The translations under genes were made by a program, and so were the position numbers. From Brevibacillus dissolubilis (lineage in GTDB: Bacteria > Bacillota > Bacilli > Brevibacillales > Brevibacillaceae), in contig NZ_VCNA01000001.1 in the NCBI RefSeq assembly GCF_006170445.1, positions 186,001 through 250,000 on the forward strand: a DNA stretch of 64,000 bases, read 5' to 3'. The notes beneath the pieces were generated by a model. It made no database searches, was not told where the DNA came from, and saw nothing but the letters and a program-made list of their open reading frames with translations. How positions within the stretch are numbered: the stretch's first letter is position 1; each line of letters opens with the position of its first letter. Shown piece by piece: positions 1-9,299 of this stretch.

Positions 1-2
1 GC

Positions 3-3000
3 TTTACCGAGGCCTTCAAAGAAGCGCTTCAGACCGTCATCGCGCATTGTGCCGCCCAAGACCAAGCGGTAAAAACACCGTCTGACTATGGCGACAAGGA
101 GCTTAGCCTCGAACAGCTCGAAGCGATCAAGAAGAAACAGAAGGGTCAGGAGATCGAAAAAATCTACCCACTCGCTAACATGCAGCGCGGTATGCTCTTC
201 CACGCTCTCGAAGACAGCTATTCCACCGCCTACTTTGAGCAGCTTGTATTGAAGGTGAAGGGACATGTGAATGAAGCCTGGTTCGAGCAGAGCCTGCAGG
301 AAGTCATGACCCGTCATGAAATCCTCAGAGCCTCCTTCGAATATGAGATCACCGACCAACCACGCAATGTGATTCTCAAAGACAAACCAATCGGGTTTAC
401 CTACCGGGATCTCCGCGGTCTTGGCACGGAACAGCGTCAGGCCAGCGTAGCTGCCTTTGTCCAAGAGGATCGCAAAAAAGGCTTTGATCTCAGCAAAGAT
501 ACTCTCATCCGATTCGAACTGATCAGAACCGGCGAAGACACCTATACCTTCATTTGGAGCAATCATCACATTCTGTTTGACGGTTGGGGCCGGGGCATTA
601 TTCTGGGTGAACTTTTCCACATCTACAGCCAAAAAGCAGCTGGTCAGAAGCACCGACTCGAAGAGCCTAGACCATACAGCGATTACATCAGATGGCTGCA
701 AGAACAGGACAAAGAAGAAGCCAAGGCTTACTGGCAACAATACCTGGCTGCCTATGAACAAAAAGCCCAATTGCCAGCCGTCACCAACAAAACGACCCCT
801 GCTGAGTACCAACGGGCCGAGAAAACCATCCCATTCTCCAAAGCAGTCACCCAACAGATCACACAGCTTGCCAACCGCAACAGTGTCACGTTCTACACCG
901 TGATCCAATCGGTCTGGGGGATGGTACTGGGAAGATACAATGATACGAATGATGTGGTATTCGGTACCGTCGTCTCTGGACGGGATGCCCAGGTGGATGG
1001 TATTGAAAAAATGGTCGGTCTGTTCATCAACACAATCCCGACCAGAATCACGCTGGAATCACAAGACAGCTTCCGTACATTGCTCAAGCGAGTCCAAGCA
1101 CAGGCGATTGAGAGCAATATGTACAACTACATGAATCTGTCAGAGGTACAATCGTTAAGTGAGCTGAAGCGGGATCTGATCGATCATGTCATGGTATTCG
1201 AGAATTACGCCATCGACGACAGCCTCACAGAGCAGACAGAGAGCAATCTCGGGTTCGTACTGGAGGAAGTACTGGCAGAAGAGCAGACCAACTATGGCTT
1301 CAACCTCGTCGTCAAACCGGGCGAGAAGCTGATCATCAAGCTCACCTATGACGAGAACAGATACCATGAAGCATTTATCACCAACATCGAGCATCATCTC
1401 AAAGGCGTGATCGAACAGATCATCGAGCACGAGGATCAGCCACTCAGCGAAGTGGAGCTCGTCACAGAGCAAGAGAAACAGACTCTGGTGGTTGAGTTCA
1501 ATCAGACACACGCCGACTACCCAAGCGAGAAGACGATCATCCAGCTCTTCGAAGAACAGGTCACGAGAACACCGGATCAACCAGCCGTCGTATTTGGGCA
1601 TCAGACGCTGACCTATCAGGAGCTTCATGAAAAATCCAACCGTTTAGCCAGACATCTGCAGGCAAAAGGCGTTCAACCAGATACAGTTGTAGGGATTCTC
1701 GTAGAGCGTTCACCTGAGATGATCATCGGCATCATGGGGATTCTCAAAGCGGGCGGGGCTTACCTGCCGATTGACCCTGATTATCCGCAAGACCGGATCA
1801 GCTACATCTTGGAGGACAGCGGTTCACGTCTGCTTTTGACCAATGGCTTCGATCAGGAGCGCGACGGCAAAGAGATCGTATCGCTTGATGACGACTACAG
1901 CCAGTACGCTTCTGATCATCTGGAGCGGACAAGCAGTCCTGACCATCTCGCCTATATCATCTATACGTCAGGCTCCACTGGCAGACCAAAAGGCACGATG
2001 ATTCACCACAGAGGACTGGTCAACTATATTACGTGGGCTAACAAGGTATATGTCCAAGGTGAAAAGCTTGATTTTGCACTCTATTCCTCGTTTGCCTTCG
2101 ACCTGACTATCACCTCGATCTTTACGCCATTGATCTCCGGCAACAAAATCGTCGTGTACCAACAGAATGGAGACGAGCCGATCATTCGCAAGGTATTCCA
2201 AGACAATCAAGTGGGAATTGTCAAATTGACTCCGGCTCACTTAAATCTGATCAAGGATCTGGATAACAGCCAATCCCGTATCAAACGACTGATCGTGGGC
2301 GGGGAAGATCTGAAAACCGAACTGGCGAAAGCCGTAACCGAGAGTTTTAACCACCGCATCGAGATCTTTAATGAATACGGCCCGACGGAAACCGTTGTCG
2401 GTTGTATGAGTTATGTCTATGATTGGGAGCGGGACAACCAAGGCTCTGTGCCGATCGGCCGACCTGCTGACAATGTGCAGCTCTATACCTTAGACCGCAA
2501 TCAACAGATCGTACCGATTGGCGTTGTCGGCGAGCTGCATATCGGGGGAGACGGTGTTGCGAGAGGATATCTCAATCGAGCTGATTTAACCGCAGAGCGG
2601 TTTATCCCGAACCCGTTTGTCCCAGGCAAGACCATGTATCGGACAGGTGACCTTGTCAGATGGCTGCCGGATGGCAATATGGAGTTCCTCGGACGAATCG
2701 ACCATCAAGTGAAGATTCGCGGCTATCGGATTGAGCTGGGAGAGATCGAAAACCAATTGTTGAAGCAAGAGGCAGTAAAAGAAGCGGTCGTGATCGCAAG
2801 AAAAGATCACCATCAGCAGAACTACCTGTGCGCGTACGTGGTGTGGGACAATCAGGACAACGGGATGAAGACAGCCGACATCAAGGCACTTTTATCCAAA
2901 GAGCTGCCTGATTACATGATTCCATCCCACTTTGTCACCCTGGAGCAATTACCGCTTACCACCAACGGAAAAGTGGATCAAAAGGCACTTCCAGAACCAG

Positions 3001-3977
3001 ATGGAAGCCTCAGCGCTGGCGTAGAATACGTCGCGCCGAGAAACGAACTGGAACAAAAACTCGTTACCATCTGGGAAGGCATCCTCCATATCAAACCAAT
3101 CAGCATCCATGCGAATCTATTTGATATCGGGGCCAACTCGCTTAGCATCATGTCATTCGTCTCGAAGCTGTTTGCCGAACTGAACTTCCGTATTCCGTTC
3201 AAGGACGTATTCGACAAGCCGACGATTGCAAGCTTAGCGGCCTTCTTAGACACTGCCAAGGATCTGTTGAAGGACTACACCGATGACTGCATCCAACTGA
3301 CCAGCTCGACCAAGAGCGACAAAAAGCTGTTCTGCTTCCCGCCTGCCGCATCGATCGGGATCGCCTATATGGGTCTGGCGCAGCATCTGGATCTGTATTC
3401 GGTCTACAGCTTCAACTTCATCAAGGCAGAAGACAGAATCGAGCAATACGTCAAGATCATGACCGATATTCAAGCAGAGGGACCATTTACTCTGATCGGT
3501 TATTCAGCAGGTGGTGTGCTTGCGTTTGATGTAGCCAAGGAATTGAACCGTCAAGGATACGAAGTAGAAAACCTGATTGTGATCGATTCCAGATACCGTA
3601 CACAAGTGGACGAAACCCGCCTCACAGAAGAGGAGATCAGACAGGAACTCTACGACAAATTTGATATGGAACAATACAAGGATCTAGAGAAGCTGGCTAC
3701 GGATTACCTGCTAGAATTAATTGCAAAATCTTATATGTATGTGCAAAATGCAACAACATATGGTACGATTGATGGGAATATCAGCTACATCAGCAGCTCA
3801 GATAAAGAGACAACTGATGAACGAATTATACTGTGGGAAAATGCCACAACCAAGCAGTTCAGAGCGGTCAAAGGATTCGGAGCCCATGAGGAGATGATCT
3901 CCAAGACGCATCCAGAGATCATCAAGAAGAATGCCGAACTGATTTACGAGCTAGTAGCTGCCACCATCAAACAGTAA
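3..3977 (+). CDS. Non-ribosomal peptide synthetase, 3' part: (E)-C-A(Asn)-T-TE, gene starts before the window
   Basis: The reading frame is open from base 3, so the gene begins upstream; the ATG at 180 is internal. The first ~50 visible residues (ending KELSLEQLEAIKKKQK) resemble the tail of an epimerization domain. Then come a condensation domain (MQRGMLFH, HHILFDGW near nt 565), which after an E domain should be of the DCL type, and an adenylation domain (YTSGSTGRPKG near nt 1965, NEYGPTE near nt 2371). Reading the ten specificity positions against GrsA gives D-L-T-K-I-G-E-V-G-K, a published Asn code. The carrier domain has the atypical core GANSLS instead of GGHSL. A type I thioesterase follows (GYSAGG near nt 3500, Asp in VIDSRYR, His in GAHEEM). 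This is therefore the terminal, chain-releasing module of an assembly line, adding Asn after a D-residue. Domain calls are secure; the Asn prediction is good but read by eye. Confidence 0.95.
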   Translation, partial: FTEAFKEALQTVIAHCAAQDQAVKTPSDYGDKELSLEQLEAIKKKQKGQEIEKIYPLANMQRGMLFHALEDSYSTAYFEQLVLKVKGHVNEAWFEQSLQEVMTRHEILRASFEYEITDQPRNVILKDKPIGFTYRDLRGLGTEQRQASVAAFVQEDRKKGFDLSKDTLIRFELIRTGEDTYTFIWSNHHILFDGWGRGIILGELFHIYSQKAAGQKHRLEEPRPYSDYIRWLQEQDKEEAKAYWQQYLAAYEQKAQLPAVTNKTTPAEYQRAEKTIPFSKAVTQQITQLANRNSVTFYTVIQSVWGMVLGRYNDTNDVVFGTVVSGRDAQVDGIEKMVGLFINTIPTRITLESQDSFRTLLKRVQAQAIESNMYNYMNLSEVQSLSELKRDLIDHVMVFENYAIDDSLTEQTESNLGFVLEEVLAEEQTNYGFNLVVKPGEKLIIKLTYDENRYHEAFITNIEHHLKGVIEQIIEHEDQPLSEVELVTEQEKQTLVVEFNQTHADYPSEKTIIQLFEEQVTRTPDQPAVVFGHQTLTYQELHEKSNRLARHLQAKGVQPDTVVGILVERSPEMIIGIMGILKAGGAYLPIDPDYPQDRISYILEDSGSRLLLTNGFDQERDGKEIVSLDDDYSQYASDHLERTSSPDHLAYIIYTSGSTGRPKGTMIHHRGLVNYITWANKVYVQGEKLDFALYSSFAFDLTITSIFTPLISGNKIVVYQQNGDEPIIRKVFQDNQVGIVKLTPAHLNLIKDLDNSQSRIKRLIVGGEDLKTELAKAVTESFNHRIEIFNEYGPTETVVGCMSYVYDWERDNQGSVPIGRPADNVQLYTLDRNQQIVPIGVVGELHIGGDGVARGYLNRADLTAERFIPNPFVPGKTMYRTGDLVRWLPDGNMEFLGRIDHQVKIRGYRIELGEIENQLLKQEAVKEAVVIARKDHHQQNYLCAYVVWDNQDNGMKTADIKALLSKELPDYMIPSHFVTLEQLPLTTNGKVDQKALPEPDGSLSAGVEYVAPRNELEQKLVTIWEGILHIKPISIHANLFDIGANSLSIMSFVSKLFAELNFRIPFKDVFDKPTIASLAAFLDTAKDLLKDYTDDCIQLTSSTKSDKKLFCFPPAASIGIAYMGLAQHLDLYSVYSFNFIKAEDRIEQYVKIMTDIQAEGPFTLIGYSAGGVLAFDVAKELNRQGYEVENLIVIDSRYRTQVDETRLTEEEIRQELYDKFDMEQYKDLEKLATDYLLELIAKSYMYVQNATTYGTIDGNISYISSSDKETTDERIILWENATTKQFRAVKGFGAHEEMISKTHPEIIKKNAELIYELVAATIKQ

Positions 3978-3986
3978 GAATGGACA

Positions 3987-4022
3987 AGTTGGCATTTCTT
4001 TAGGGAAATGCCAGCTTTTTTC
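3987..4022 (+). terminator. Rho-independent terminator after the NRPS
   Basis: The inverted repeat TGGCATTTC / GGAAATGCCA has a 5-base loop and is followed by a run of six T. It lies directly after the NRPS stop and ends about 30 bases before the response regulator start, so the regulator is at least partly insulated from NRPS transcription. Confidence 0.85.
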
Positions 4023-4052
4023 TTGCCGTACAGCATAGAACGAGGTGAACAG

Positions 4053-4784
4053 ATGGAAGAGATTCGAGTACTCATCGCCGACGATGAAAAAGAAATCAGA
4101 GATTTATTGAAAAAGTATCTGGAACGGGAAATGTACAAGGTAGATACGGCAGTCCATGGAGAGGAAGCTCTTCAGTTGTTTGGGCAAAACAAATATAATC
4201 TGGTCATCTTAGATCTGATGATGCCCAAGGTAGATGGCATGGAAGTATGCAGAAGACTTCGAAACATAAGCAATGTCCCAATCCTCATGCTCACAGCCAA
4301 AGATAACGAGGTAGATAAAATCGTAGGCTTGAGCATCGGAGCAGATGATTACATAACCAAGCCTTTCAGTATCAATGAAGTGGTCGCCAGAGTGAAGGCG
4401 CTGATGAGAAGATTTTTGGTGCTTGGCAGCGAGACCACTGAGAACAGTGAGGGCAGCACACAGGAAAAAGCGCTGATTAAGTATAAGGGCCTGACGATGG
4501 ATCTCAAAACCTACTCTGTCCACGTAGCGGGCGAAGAGATCCAATTGACAGGCAAAGAAGCACAGCTGCTTACCTTTTTCATAACCAATCCCGGACAGGT
4601 ATTCACCAAGACCCAGCTCTTCCGCAATGTATGGGACAGCGACTACCTCGAAGACGATAACACCGTCATGGTACATATCAGAAAGCTTCGCAAGAAAATA
4701 GAGGCCGATCCTTCTAATCCGCAATTCATCCAAACCGTCTGGGGCATCGGATACAAGTTTGTCGGTGAAAAAGATGACGAATGA
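4053..4784 (+). CDS. OmpR/PhoB-family response regulator
   Basis: A 243-residue two-domain transcription factor. The N-terminal receiver has the acidic pair (IADDEKE), the phospho-acceptor Asp in VILDLMMPKVDG, and the conserved Lys in TKPFS. The C-terminal winged helix ends in the usual VWGIGYKF. The ATG at 4053 is preferred over the upstream ATG at 4008, because it follows AGGTGA and gives the standard N-terminus MEEIRVLIADDEKE. The gene overlaps the kinase gene by 11 bases, so the two form one unit. The next genes downstream are an ABC exporter, an arrangement common for antibiotic-sensing and detoxification modules. A direct repeat before those genes (5808-5829) is a plausible binding site. 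The signal is unknown. Confidence 0.93.
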   Translation: MEEIRVLIADDEKEIRDLLKKYLEREMYKVDTAVHGEEALQLFGQNKYNLVILDLMMPKVDGMEVCRRLRNISNVPILMLTAKDNEVDKIVGLSIGADDYITKPFSINEVVARVKALMRRFLVLGSETTENSEGSTQEKALIKYKGLTMDLKTYSVHVAGEEIQLTGKEAQLLTFFITNPGQVFTKTQLFRNVWDSDYLEDDNTVMVHIRKLRKKIEADPSNPQFIQTVWGIGYKFVGEKDDE

Positions 4785-5805
4785 TAGAGTGTTGTTTCTG
4801 CTGATCCTTCAATGCGCCGCTCTCGTAGCTCTTTTGCTTCACGATTTCTATGGCGGCCTGACAGAAATAGTCAGAGTGGGCGCATCTGCCGCCCTTTTGA
4901 TCACAACCGGCCTTCTGTTGATCAACCGGTTCCGTACCCGCTCCAGACTGAAGGACATGCAGACAGAGCTTAGACGGGCCATCAATGGGAATCTCAAGAC
5001 CAGACTGTTTGCCCAGGGTGATCCACTATTAGATGAAGTGACGTTCTCCATCAATGAATTGATTGAACAGCTCGAACAGGTACAGGTTCAGACGATCCAA
5101 TCCGAGGCGGCGAGAAGGAGTCTGTTATCCAGCATTTCCCATGATATCCGAACACCGCTGACCTCGGTCATTGGATATGTGGATGCCCTCAAGGATGATA
5201 TCGCGGTTTCCGCAGAAGAGAAGCTGGAATACCTAGAGATCATCTCGCGAAAGTCCAAGGGATTAAAGCAATTGATCGATGAAATTTTTACGATGGCCAA
5301 ATTAGATGCGGATGAGATGCCGATGAAGCCAGAATCTCTTGATTTGGCTGAATTGGCGAGAGAGTCGCTGATTGAGTTTTTGCCTGATCTGAAAAAATAC
5401 GGAATCGAGCTCAAGGTCAGCATGCCAGAAGATGCCTGCGTGATCATAGCCGACCGACTCAGCCTGATGCGGATTATGGGGAACATCATGAAGAATGCGA
5501 TCCATTACGGTCAAGCGGGTCGGATTCTGGGGGTGGAGCTTGCCGAGACCGACCGTGACTATCAGCTGTTGATTTGGGATCAGGGGCCGGGCATTTCCAA
5601 GGCAGATATCGGCAATGTGTTTGAGCGGATGTTCCGAAGCGATCAATCGAGGAATCCTTCACAGGGGGGCAGCGGTCTGGGGCTTGCGATCGCCAAAGCC
5701 CTGGTCGAAAAAAACGGCGGGAAGATCTGGGTCGAAAGCGTCCCATGGGAACGGACGACGTTTGGCTTCTCCATCCCGAAGCAACATCATCCGTACCGAT
5801 TTTAA
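4774..5805 (+). CDS. Membrane sensor histidine kinase
   Basis: Two N-terminal hydrophobic segments (roughly residues 6-20 and 35-52) with only a short outside loop are followed by a HAMP-like linker. The H box is SSISHDIRTPLTS, with His as phosphorylation site. The ATP-binding domain has an N box (IMKNAIHYG), a G1 box (DQGPGIS) and a G2 box (GSGLGLAIAK). The ATG at 4774 overlaps the regulator stop and follows GGTGA; an in-frame TTG at 4759 is less likely. The very short extracytoplasmic loop recalls intramembrane-sensing kinases that work with ABC transporters in peptide-antibiotic resistance. The partner is the regulator at 4053-4784; the likely target is the ABC unit at 5896-7540 (inference). 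Confidence 0.93.
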   Translation: MTNDRVLFLLILQCAALVALLLHDFYGGLTEIVRVGASAALLITTGLLLINRFRTRSRLKDMQTELRRAINGNLKTRLFAQGDPLLDEVTFSINELIEQLEQVQVQTIQSEAARRSLLSSISHDIRTPLTSVIGYVDALKDDIAVSAEEKLEYLEIISRKSKGLKQLIDEIFTMAKLDADEMPMKPESLDLAELARESLIEFLPDLKKYGIELKVSMPEDACVIIADRLSLMRIMGNIMKNAIHYGQAGRILGVELAETDRDYQLLIWDQGPGISKADIGNVFERMFRSDQSRNPSQGGSGLGLAIAKALVEKNGGKIWVESVPWERTTFGFSIPKQHHPYRF

Positions 5806-5807
5806 TT

Positions 5808-5861
5808 TTAAGAAACAATTAAGAAACAGATAAGTTCCAGTTAAATCCACGATCCTAGAAT
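5808..5861 (+). promoter_or_regulatory. Candidate response-regulator site and promoter for the ABC exporter
   Basis: Two direct copies of TTAAGAAACA(A/G) lie at 5808-5818 and 5819-5829. Their 11-base period places them on one face of the helix, as is typical for OmpR-type dimers. A -10-like TAGAAT lies at 5856-5861 with no good -35 box at the expected spacing, which fits an activator-dependent promoter. The site overlaps nothing coding: the kinase stop is at 5803-5805. Confidence 0.6.
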
Positions 5862-5895
5862 AAAACCATAAGCTGATGGAAAGAAGGTGTTCCAC

Positions 5896-6816
5896 ATGAG
5901 CGTGGTTATCAAAACAACGAACCTAACCAAGATTTATGGTGAACAAAAATCGGTTGATCACCTGAATATGACAGTGAAGCAGGGACAGATCTACGGCTTC
6001 CTCGGTCGTAACGGCGCAGGCAAAACAACCACAATCCGTATGTTACTCGGTCTGATCAAACCTACCCATGGGGAAATTGAAATATTTGGAGAAAATCTCT
6101 TTACCAATCAAAAAGAGATCTTGAGAAGAATCGGTTCGATGGTCGAGGTTCCTGGATTTTATGAGAACCTGACGGCAAGAGAAAATCTGATGATCAATGC
6201 CAAAATCATCGGAGTGCACAAAAAAAATGCGATCGATGAAACGTTAGAGATCGTAGGTCTGCACAACGAGACGAAAAAGCTGGTCGGGAAATACTCTCTC
6301 GGGATGAAGCAACGACTTGGGATCGCCCGTGCGCTGCTCCATTATCCAGAACTGCTGATCTTAGACGAACCGACCAATGGTTTGGACCCGATCGGCATTA
6401 AGGAAATGCGCAGACTGATTAAAGATTTGGCCAACGAACGAAACATTACGATCGTCATCTCCAGCCATATTTTGTCGGAAATTGAGCAGCTGGTGGATCA
6501 TATGGGGATTATCCATCAAGGGAAGCTGTTGGAGGAAGTCTCCTTTGACCAGCTCCGCAAACGTAACCGCAAATATCTGGAATTCCAAGTCTCTGACGAC
6601 AATAAAGCAACAATGCTTTTGGAGAATCAGTTAGAGATCAATGATTATGAAGTGCATGATGAAGGACATATCCGTGTGTACTCTCATCTGGGGCAACAGG
6701 GGCAGATTAATAGATTGTTCGTGCAAAATGATATCGACGTATCCAAGATTATGATGAGTGAAGATCGATTGGAAGACTACTTCACAAAATTGGTTGGAGG
6801 TGGGACCATTGGTTAA
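5896..6816 (+). CDS. ABC transporter ATP-binding protein, BcrA-like
   Basis: A 306-residue ATPase subunit of an ABC-2 type exporter. It has Walker A GRNGAGKTTT, signature YSLGMKQRLG, Walker B LLILDEPTNGLD and the switch His in ISSHILSEIE. Length and the C-terminal extension after the ATPase core match the BcrA group (bacitracin and lantibiotic self-protection). The ATG at 5896 follows AAGAAGGTG; the in-frame GTG at 5887 lies inside that ribosome site. The gene overlaps the permease start by 8 bases. Position between a two-component system and an MFS exporter, close to an NRPS, suggests export of, or immunity to, the peptide product; that is inference. Confidence 0.93.
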   Translation: MSVVIKTTNLTKIYGEQKSVDHLNMTVKQGQIYGFLGRNGAGKTTTIRMLLGLIKPTHGEIEIFGENLFTNQKEILRRIGSMVEVPGFYENLTARENLMINAKIIGVHKKNAIDETLEIVGLHNETKKLVGKYSLGMKQRLGIARALLHYPELLILDEPTNGLDPIGIKEMRRLIKDLANERNITIVISSHILSEIEQLVDHMGIIHQGKLLEEVSFDQLRKRNRKYLEFQVSDDNKATMLLENQLEINDYEVHDEGHIRVYSHLGQQGQINRLFVQNDIDVSKIMMSEDRLEDYFTKLVGGGTIG

Positions 6817-7540
6817 TCTGTTATATACCGAAGTGTTAAAGCTCAAGCGTTCCAAGATGTTTATGCTCAGTATTCTCGGATCGGCTGTAGCTCCTCTGAT
6901 GGTGGCGGCTGCGATGTTTGTTCAGATGCAAACAAAGGGAATCATGGCCCAGATGGACATCCTTCTGCTTAATACGAGTATCTATGCGGTTCTCGTCATT
7001 GCCGTACCTCTCTACGGGGTCATCACAGCCTACCTCTATAACCGCGAATATGCGGAAGATACCCTCAAGAATCTATTGACGATCCCCGTCCCACGCATCA
7101 GTCTGCTTGCGAGCAAATGGCTTCTTCTGTTCGGGTGGATCATGCTCTTGACTGTAGTGACCTGGGGGATGGCGATTCTGTCGGGAGCCATCGGACAGTT
7201 TGCAGGTTTTAGTCTGTCCTTACTCTTACAATCTCTCGGCCAATATATGGTAGCAGGGGTTCTGCTTTTTCTTCTGTCAACTCCGATTGTATTCATTACA
7301 CTGGTGTTGAAAAACTTTGTGCCTACCATTATTGTCACCATTATGATTACGTTGATCAACGTAATGCTGGCTACCAACGAGCATAGAGGCTTGTATCCGT
7401 GGACGGCCGCACTGGGGATTGCCAATGGGACTCTGGAGTCTACGTATCCACTGATTGTTTCGTATGTGATCATTGCTGTGACCGCAATCGCGGGACTGAT
7501 CGCCACCGTAGTCTACTTTAAGCGGGTGGATATCCATTGA
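6809..7540 (+). CDS. ABC-2 type permease, BcrB-like
   Basis: A 243-residue integral membrane protein with about six hydrophobic segments, the partner of the ATPase just upstream. The N-terminus (LLYTEVLKLKRSKMF) is the usual cytoplasmic start of lantibiotic/bacitracin ABC permeases, and a YNREYAEDTLKNLL-like element between segments is typical of the family. The TTG at 6809 is chosen because GGAGG at 6796-6800 sits eight bases upstream; the in-frame ATG at 6758 would overlap the ATPase gene by 59 bases. Its stop overlaps the next gene's TTG start, so ATPase, permease and MFS gene look translationally coupled. Confidence 0.88.
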   Translation: MVNLLYTEVLKLKRSKMFMLSILGSAVAPLMVAAAMFVQMQTKGIMAQMDILLLNTSIYAVLVIAVPLYGVITAYLYNREYAEDTLKNLLTIPVPRISLLASKWLLLFGWIMLLTVVTWGMAILSGAIGQFAGFSLSLLLQSLGQYMVAGVLLFLLSTPIVFITLVLKNFVPTIIVTIMITLINVMLATNEHRGLYPWTAALGIANGTLESTYPLIVSYVIIAVTAIAGLIATVVYFKRVDIH

Positions 7541-8802
7541 GCATGCTGACGATCTTTCGAAACCGTAATTATACGCGGCTGTTCCTGGCTTCCTTCACCT
7601 CGCAGATGGGTGGCGTCATCGGCTTAACAGCATTGATGTTTTATCTGCTGGACCGTTATTCGAACCAGCCTGTCTACGCAACGGTTACAGAGCTGATGCT
7701 GTCCCTTCCGACATTAGCAGTATTCTTCCTTGTTGGTGTATTTGCTGACCGGCTTGACCGTCAGCAAATCACCGTTTATTGTGACTGGATTTGTGCTGTG
7801 GTATCGCTTCTTTTATTGGGTTCTTTGTTAATCGATTGGATTCCGCTGACATTCGCCTTGCTGTTTATCCGCAGTGCCGTGAAAAGCTTCTTTTCTCCTG
7901 CTCAAGCGGCTCTGGTACAAGGTGTATTGGTGCGGGAAGAATACTCCACCGCAGTCGGCTTGAACCAGATGGTAGCCAGCTTGTTTATGCTGTTTGGCAG
8001 CGGGCTGGGGATCTTTTGTTATTGGACACTTGGCATTACAGGAGCTATTTTGGCGGATGTAATCAGTTTCGTCATTAGCGGACTGCTCATCCAATCCTGC
8101 AGCTTGTCCGAACAGGTACGTATGCCTAATGGGAAGCACTCTATCAGGGATCTGCATATCGGGGTCATTTGGAACGATTTCAAAACAGGACTCCGCTATA
8201 TTTTACAGCATAAGCTCCTCATGGCATTGATCGCCGGGTTTGTTCTGTTTGGCATTGTCAACGGGGGACTCTCGGTTATGCAGGTGTTTTTGTTAAAATA
8301 CAAGCTCGCCCCCGACAATTATGAGCAAATCTCCATCTACCTCGGCATCGTCTTTGGTGTAGGCTTCTTACTCGGCAGTATTGTCGCGACCAAATTGGTT
8401 CAAAAACTAAAGCCCCATCACATGCTGTTCTTGGCGTTGATGGTCTCTGGCGGGGCTACGGTGACCGGTTCCCTCGTGCCAACGGTATGGCTGTATTTCA
8501 TCTGTTCTGGTCTGATCGCCATGTCCCTGCCAGTGATTAACGTCGCCATCGGTGGATGGGTCCCCAAAATCGTAGAGCCGACCATGATGGGCCGGGTACA
8601 GGGGTGGATCAGCCCGCTGATGATGCTCTCTCAATCAGGAGCGCTGCTGTTCATCGCTACGTTTTATCCGGCACTTCTTACGATTGAGACACTGTATTGG
8701 ATGGTCGGTGGCTGTCTGATTACGGTGGGGGTGTTTTACTTGCTGACGCTTCCGAGGTTTATGGAAGCGAAGCAGCCTGAGGAAGTGAAGCAACCTGCGT
8801 AG
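7537..8802 (+). CDS. MFS exporter, DHA3 (macrolide/siderophore efflux-like) family
   Basis: A 421-residue protein with about 12 hydrophobic segments. The loop after segment 2 reads GVFADRLDRQQI, the family's motif A variant. N-terminal RNRNYTRLFLASFTSQMG resembles EntS/MefA-like efflux proteins. The TTG at 7537 overlaps the permease stop and has GGTGGA at 7525-7530; an ATG at 7543 is an alternative that changes only two residues. As the last gene of the kinase/ABC cluster it probably exports the NRPS product or another toxic compound; the substrate cannot be read from sequence. Confidence 0.88.
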   Translation: MSMLTIFRNRNYTRLFLASFTSQMGGVIGLTALMFYLLDRYSNQPVYATVTELMLSLPTLAVFFLVGVFADRLDRQQITVYCDWICAVVSLLLLGSLLIDWIPLTFALLFIRSAVKSFFSPAQAALVQGVLVREEYSTAVGLNQMVASLFMLFGSGLGIFCYWTLGITGAILADVISFVISGLLIQSCSLSEQVRMPNGKHSIRDLHIGVIWNDFKTGLRYILQHKLLMALIAGFVLFGIVNGGLSVMQVFLLKYKLAPDNYEQISIYLGIVFGVGFLLGSIVATKLVQKLKPHHMLFLALMVSGGATVTGSLVPTVWLYFICSGLIAMSLPVINVAIGGWVPKIVEPTMMGRVQGWISPLMMLSQSGALLFIATFYPALLTIETLYWMVGGCLITVGVFYLLTLPRFMEAKQPEEVKQPA

Positions 8803-8830
8803 TTGAGTTGAAATCAGCCAGATGCTTTAG

Positions 8831-8969
8831 CGGTAGAAGGATCGAAAAGAATACGAGAATGATTTGACATAATTTAATTATGGTTAACAACAATGACTCA
8901 GCAGGCATAGAAAAAGAGGAAGCGGGAACGAAACGGGTAGGGGAAGACCCGTGGTTGAAAAAGGTCTAA
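8831..8969 (+). pseudogene. Remnant of the 3' end of a tyrosine recombinase gene
   Basis: Read from the ATG at 8880, the frame gives a 29-residue tail starting MVNNNDSAGIEKEE and ending at TAA 8967-8969. With one base removed near 8866, the upstream stretch reads EYENDLHNLIMV. This aligns with LEKSLHNKIMVDKSNSAD at 62191-62253, behind the recombinase remnant there. At the DNA level AATTATGGTT, ACTCAGC and AAAGAGG are shared in order and spacing. Only the tail survives; no catalytic motif remains. It sits directly after the MFS gene and is followed by a strong terminator. I first considered a structured RNA here, but the coding-type homology explains it better. Confidence 0.6.
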
Positions 8970-8986
8970 ATCAACTGTATGACAAG

Positions 8987-9029
8987 CAAAGAAGCTACCA
9001 AGGCATCGATGTTGGTAGCTTCTTTGTTT
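8987..9029 (+). terminator. Strong terminator
   Basis: A perfect 15-base inverted repeat, CAAAGAAGCTACCAA / TTGGTAGCTTCTTTG, with a 10-base loop and then TTTA. It follows the recombinase tail and would also close transcription coming from the ABC/MFS genes. Confidence 0.85.
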
Positions 9030-9299
9030 ATTTTCAAGGACAATCTGCAGATGAACCTAAAACCGATCCTCCAAGGTTTCCATTTTTACTTGAATAAAAT
9101 TCAGATTATAAAACGTTTCCAAATGAGACAGATGTTGTATAAAGGAGTTGGATTTGTGTCGCGTATTGGGATACAACGATATTATCCAAATATATACAAT
9201 TTGTAGAAAATAATAAATATTTGTTAGATTAATGTTGTAAAAATAAATTGATTATACTATCATTGCCTTGTGGTAAAAAAAACCAAGGGAGATGTTTTC
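9030..9299. other. AT-rich spacer
   Basis: This stretch is clearly richer in A and T than its surroundings and holds no convincing gene; the one longer open frame has no ribosome site and no recognisable content. A TATACT at 9253-9258 may be the -10 box for the secreted protein that follows, but I see no well-spaced -35 box. Confidence 0.5.

Noticed and set aside
8880-8969. Possible riboswitch or structured RNA after the MFS gene
   Set aside because: No known aptamer consensus fits, and the segment aligns codon by codon with the recombinase tail at 62 kb.
8979-9206. Open frame of 75 codons after the terminator
   Set aside because: It starts inside the terminator stem, has no ribosome site and lies in AT-rich spacer sequence.
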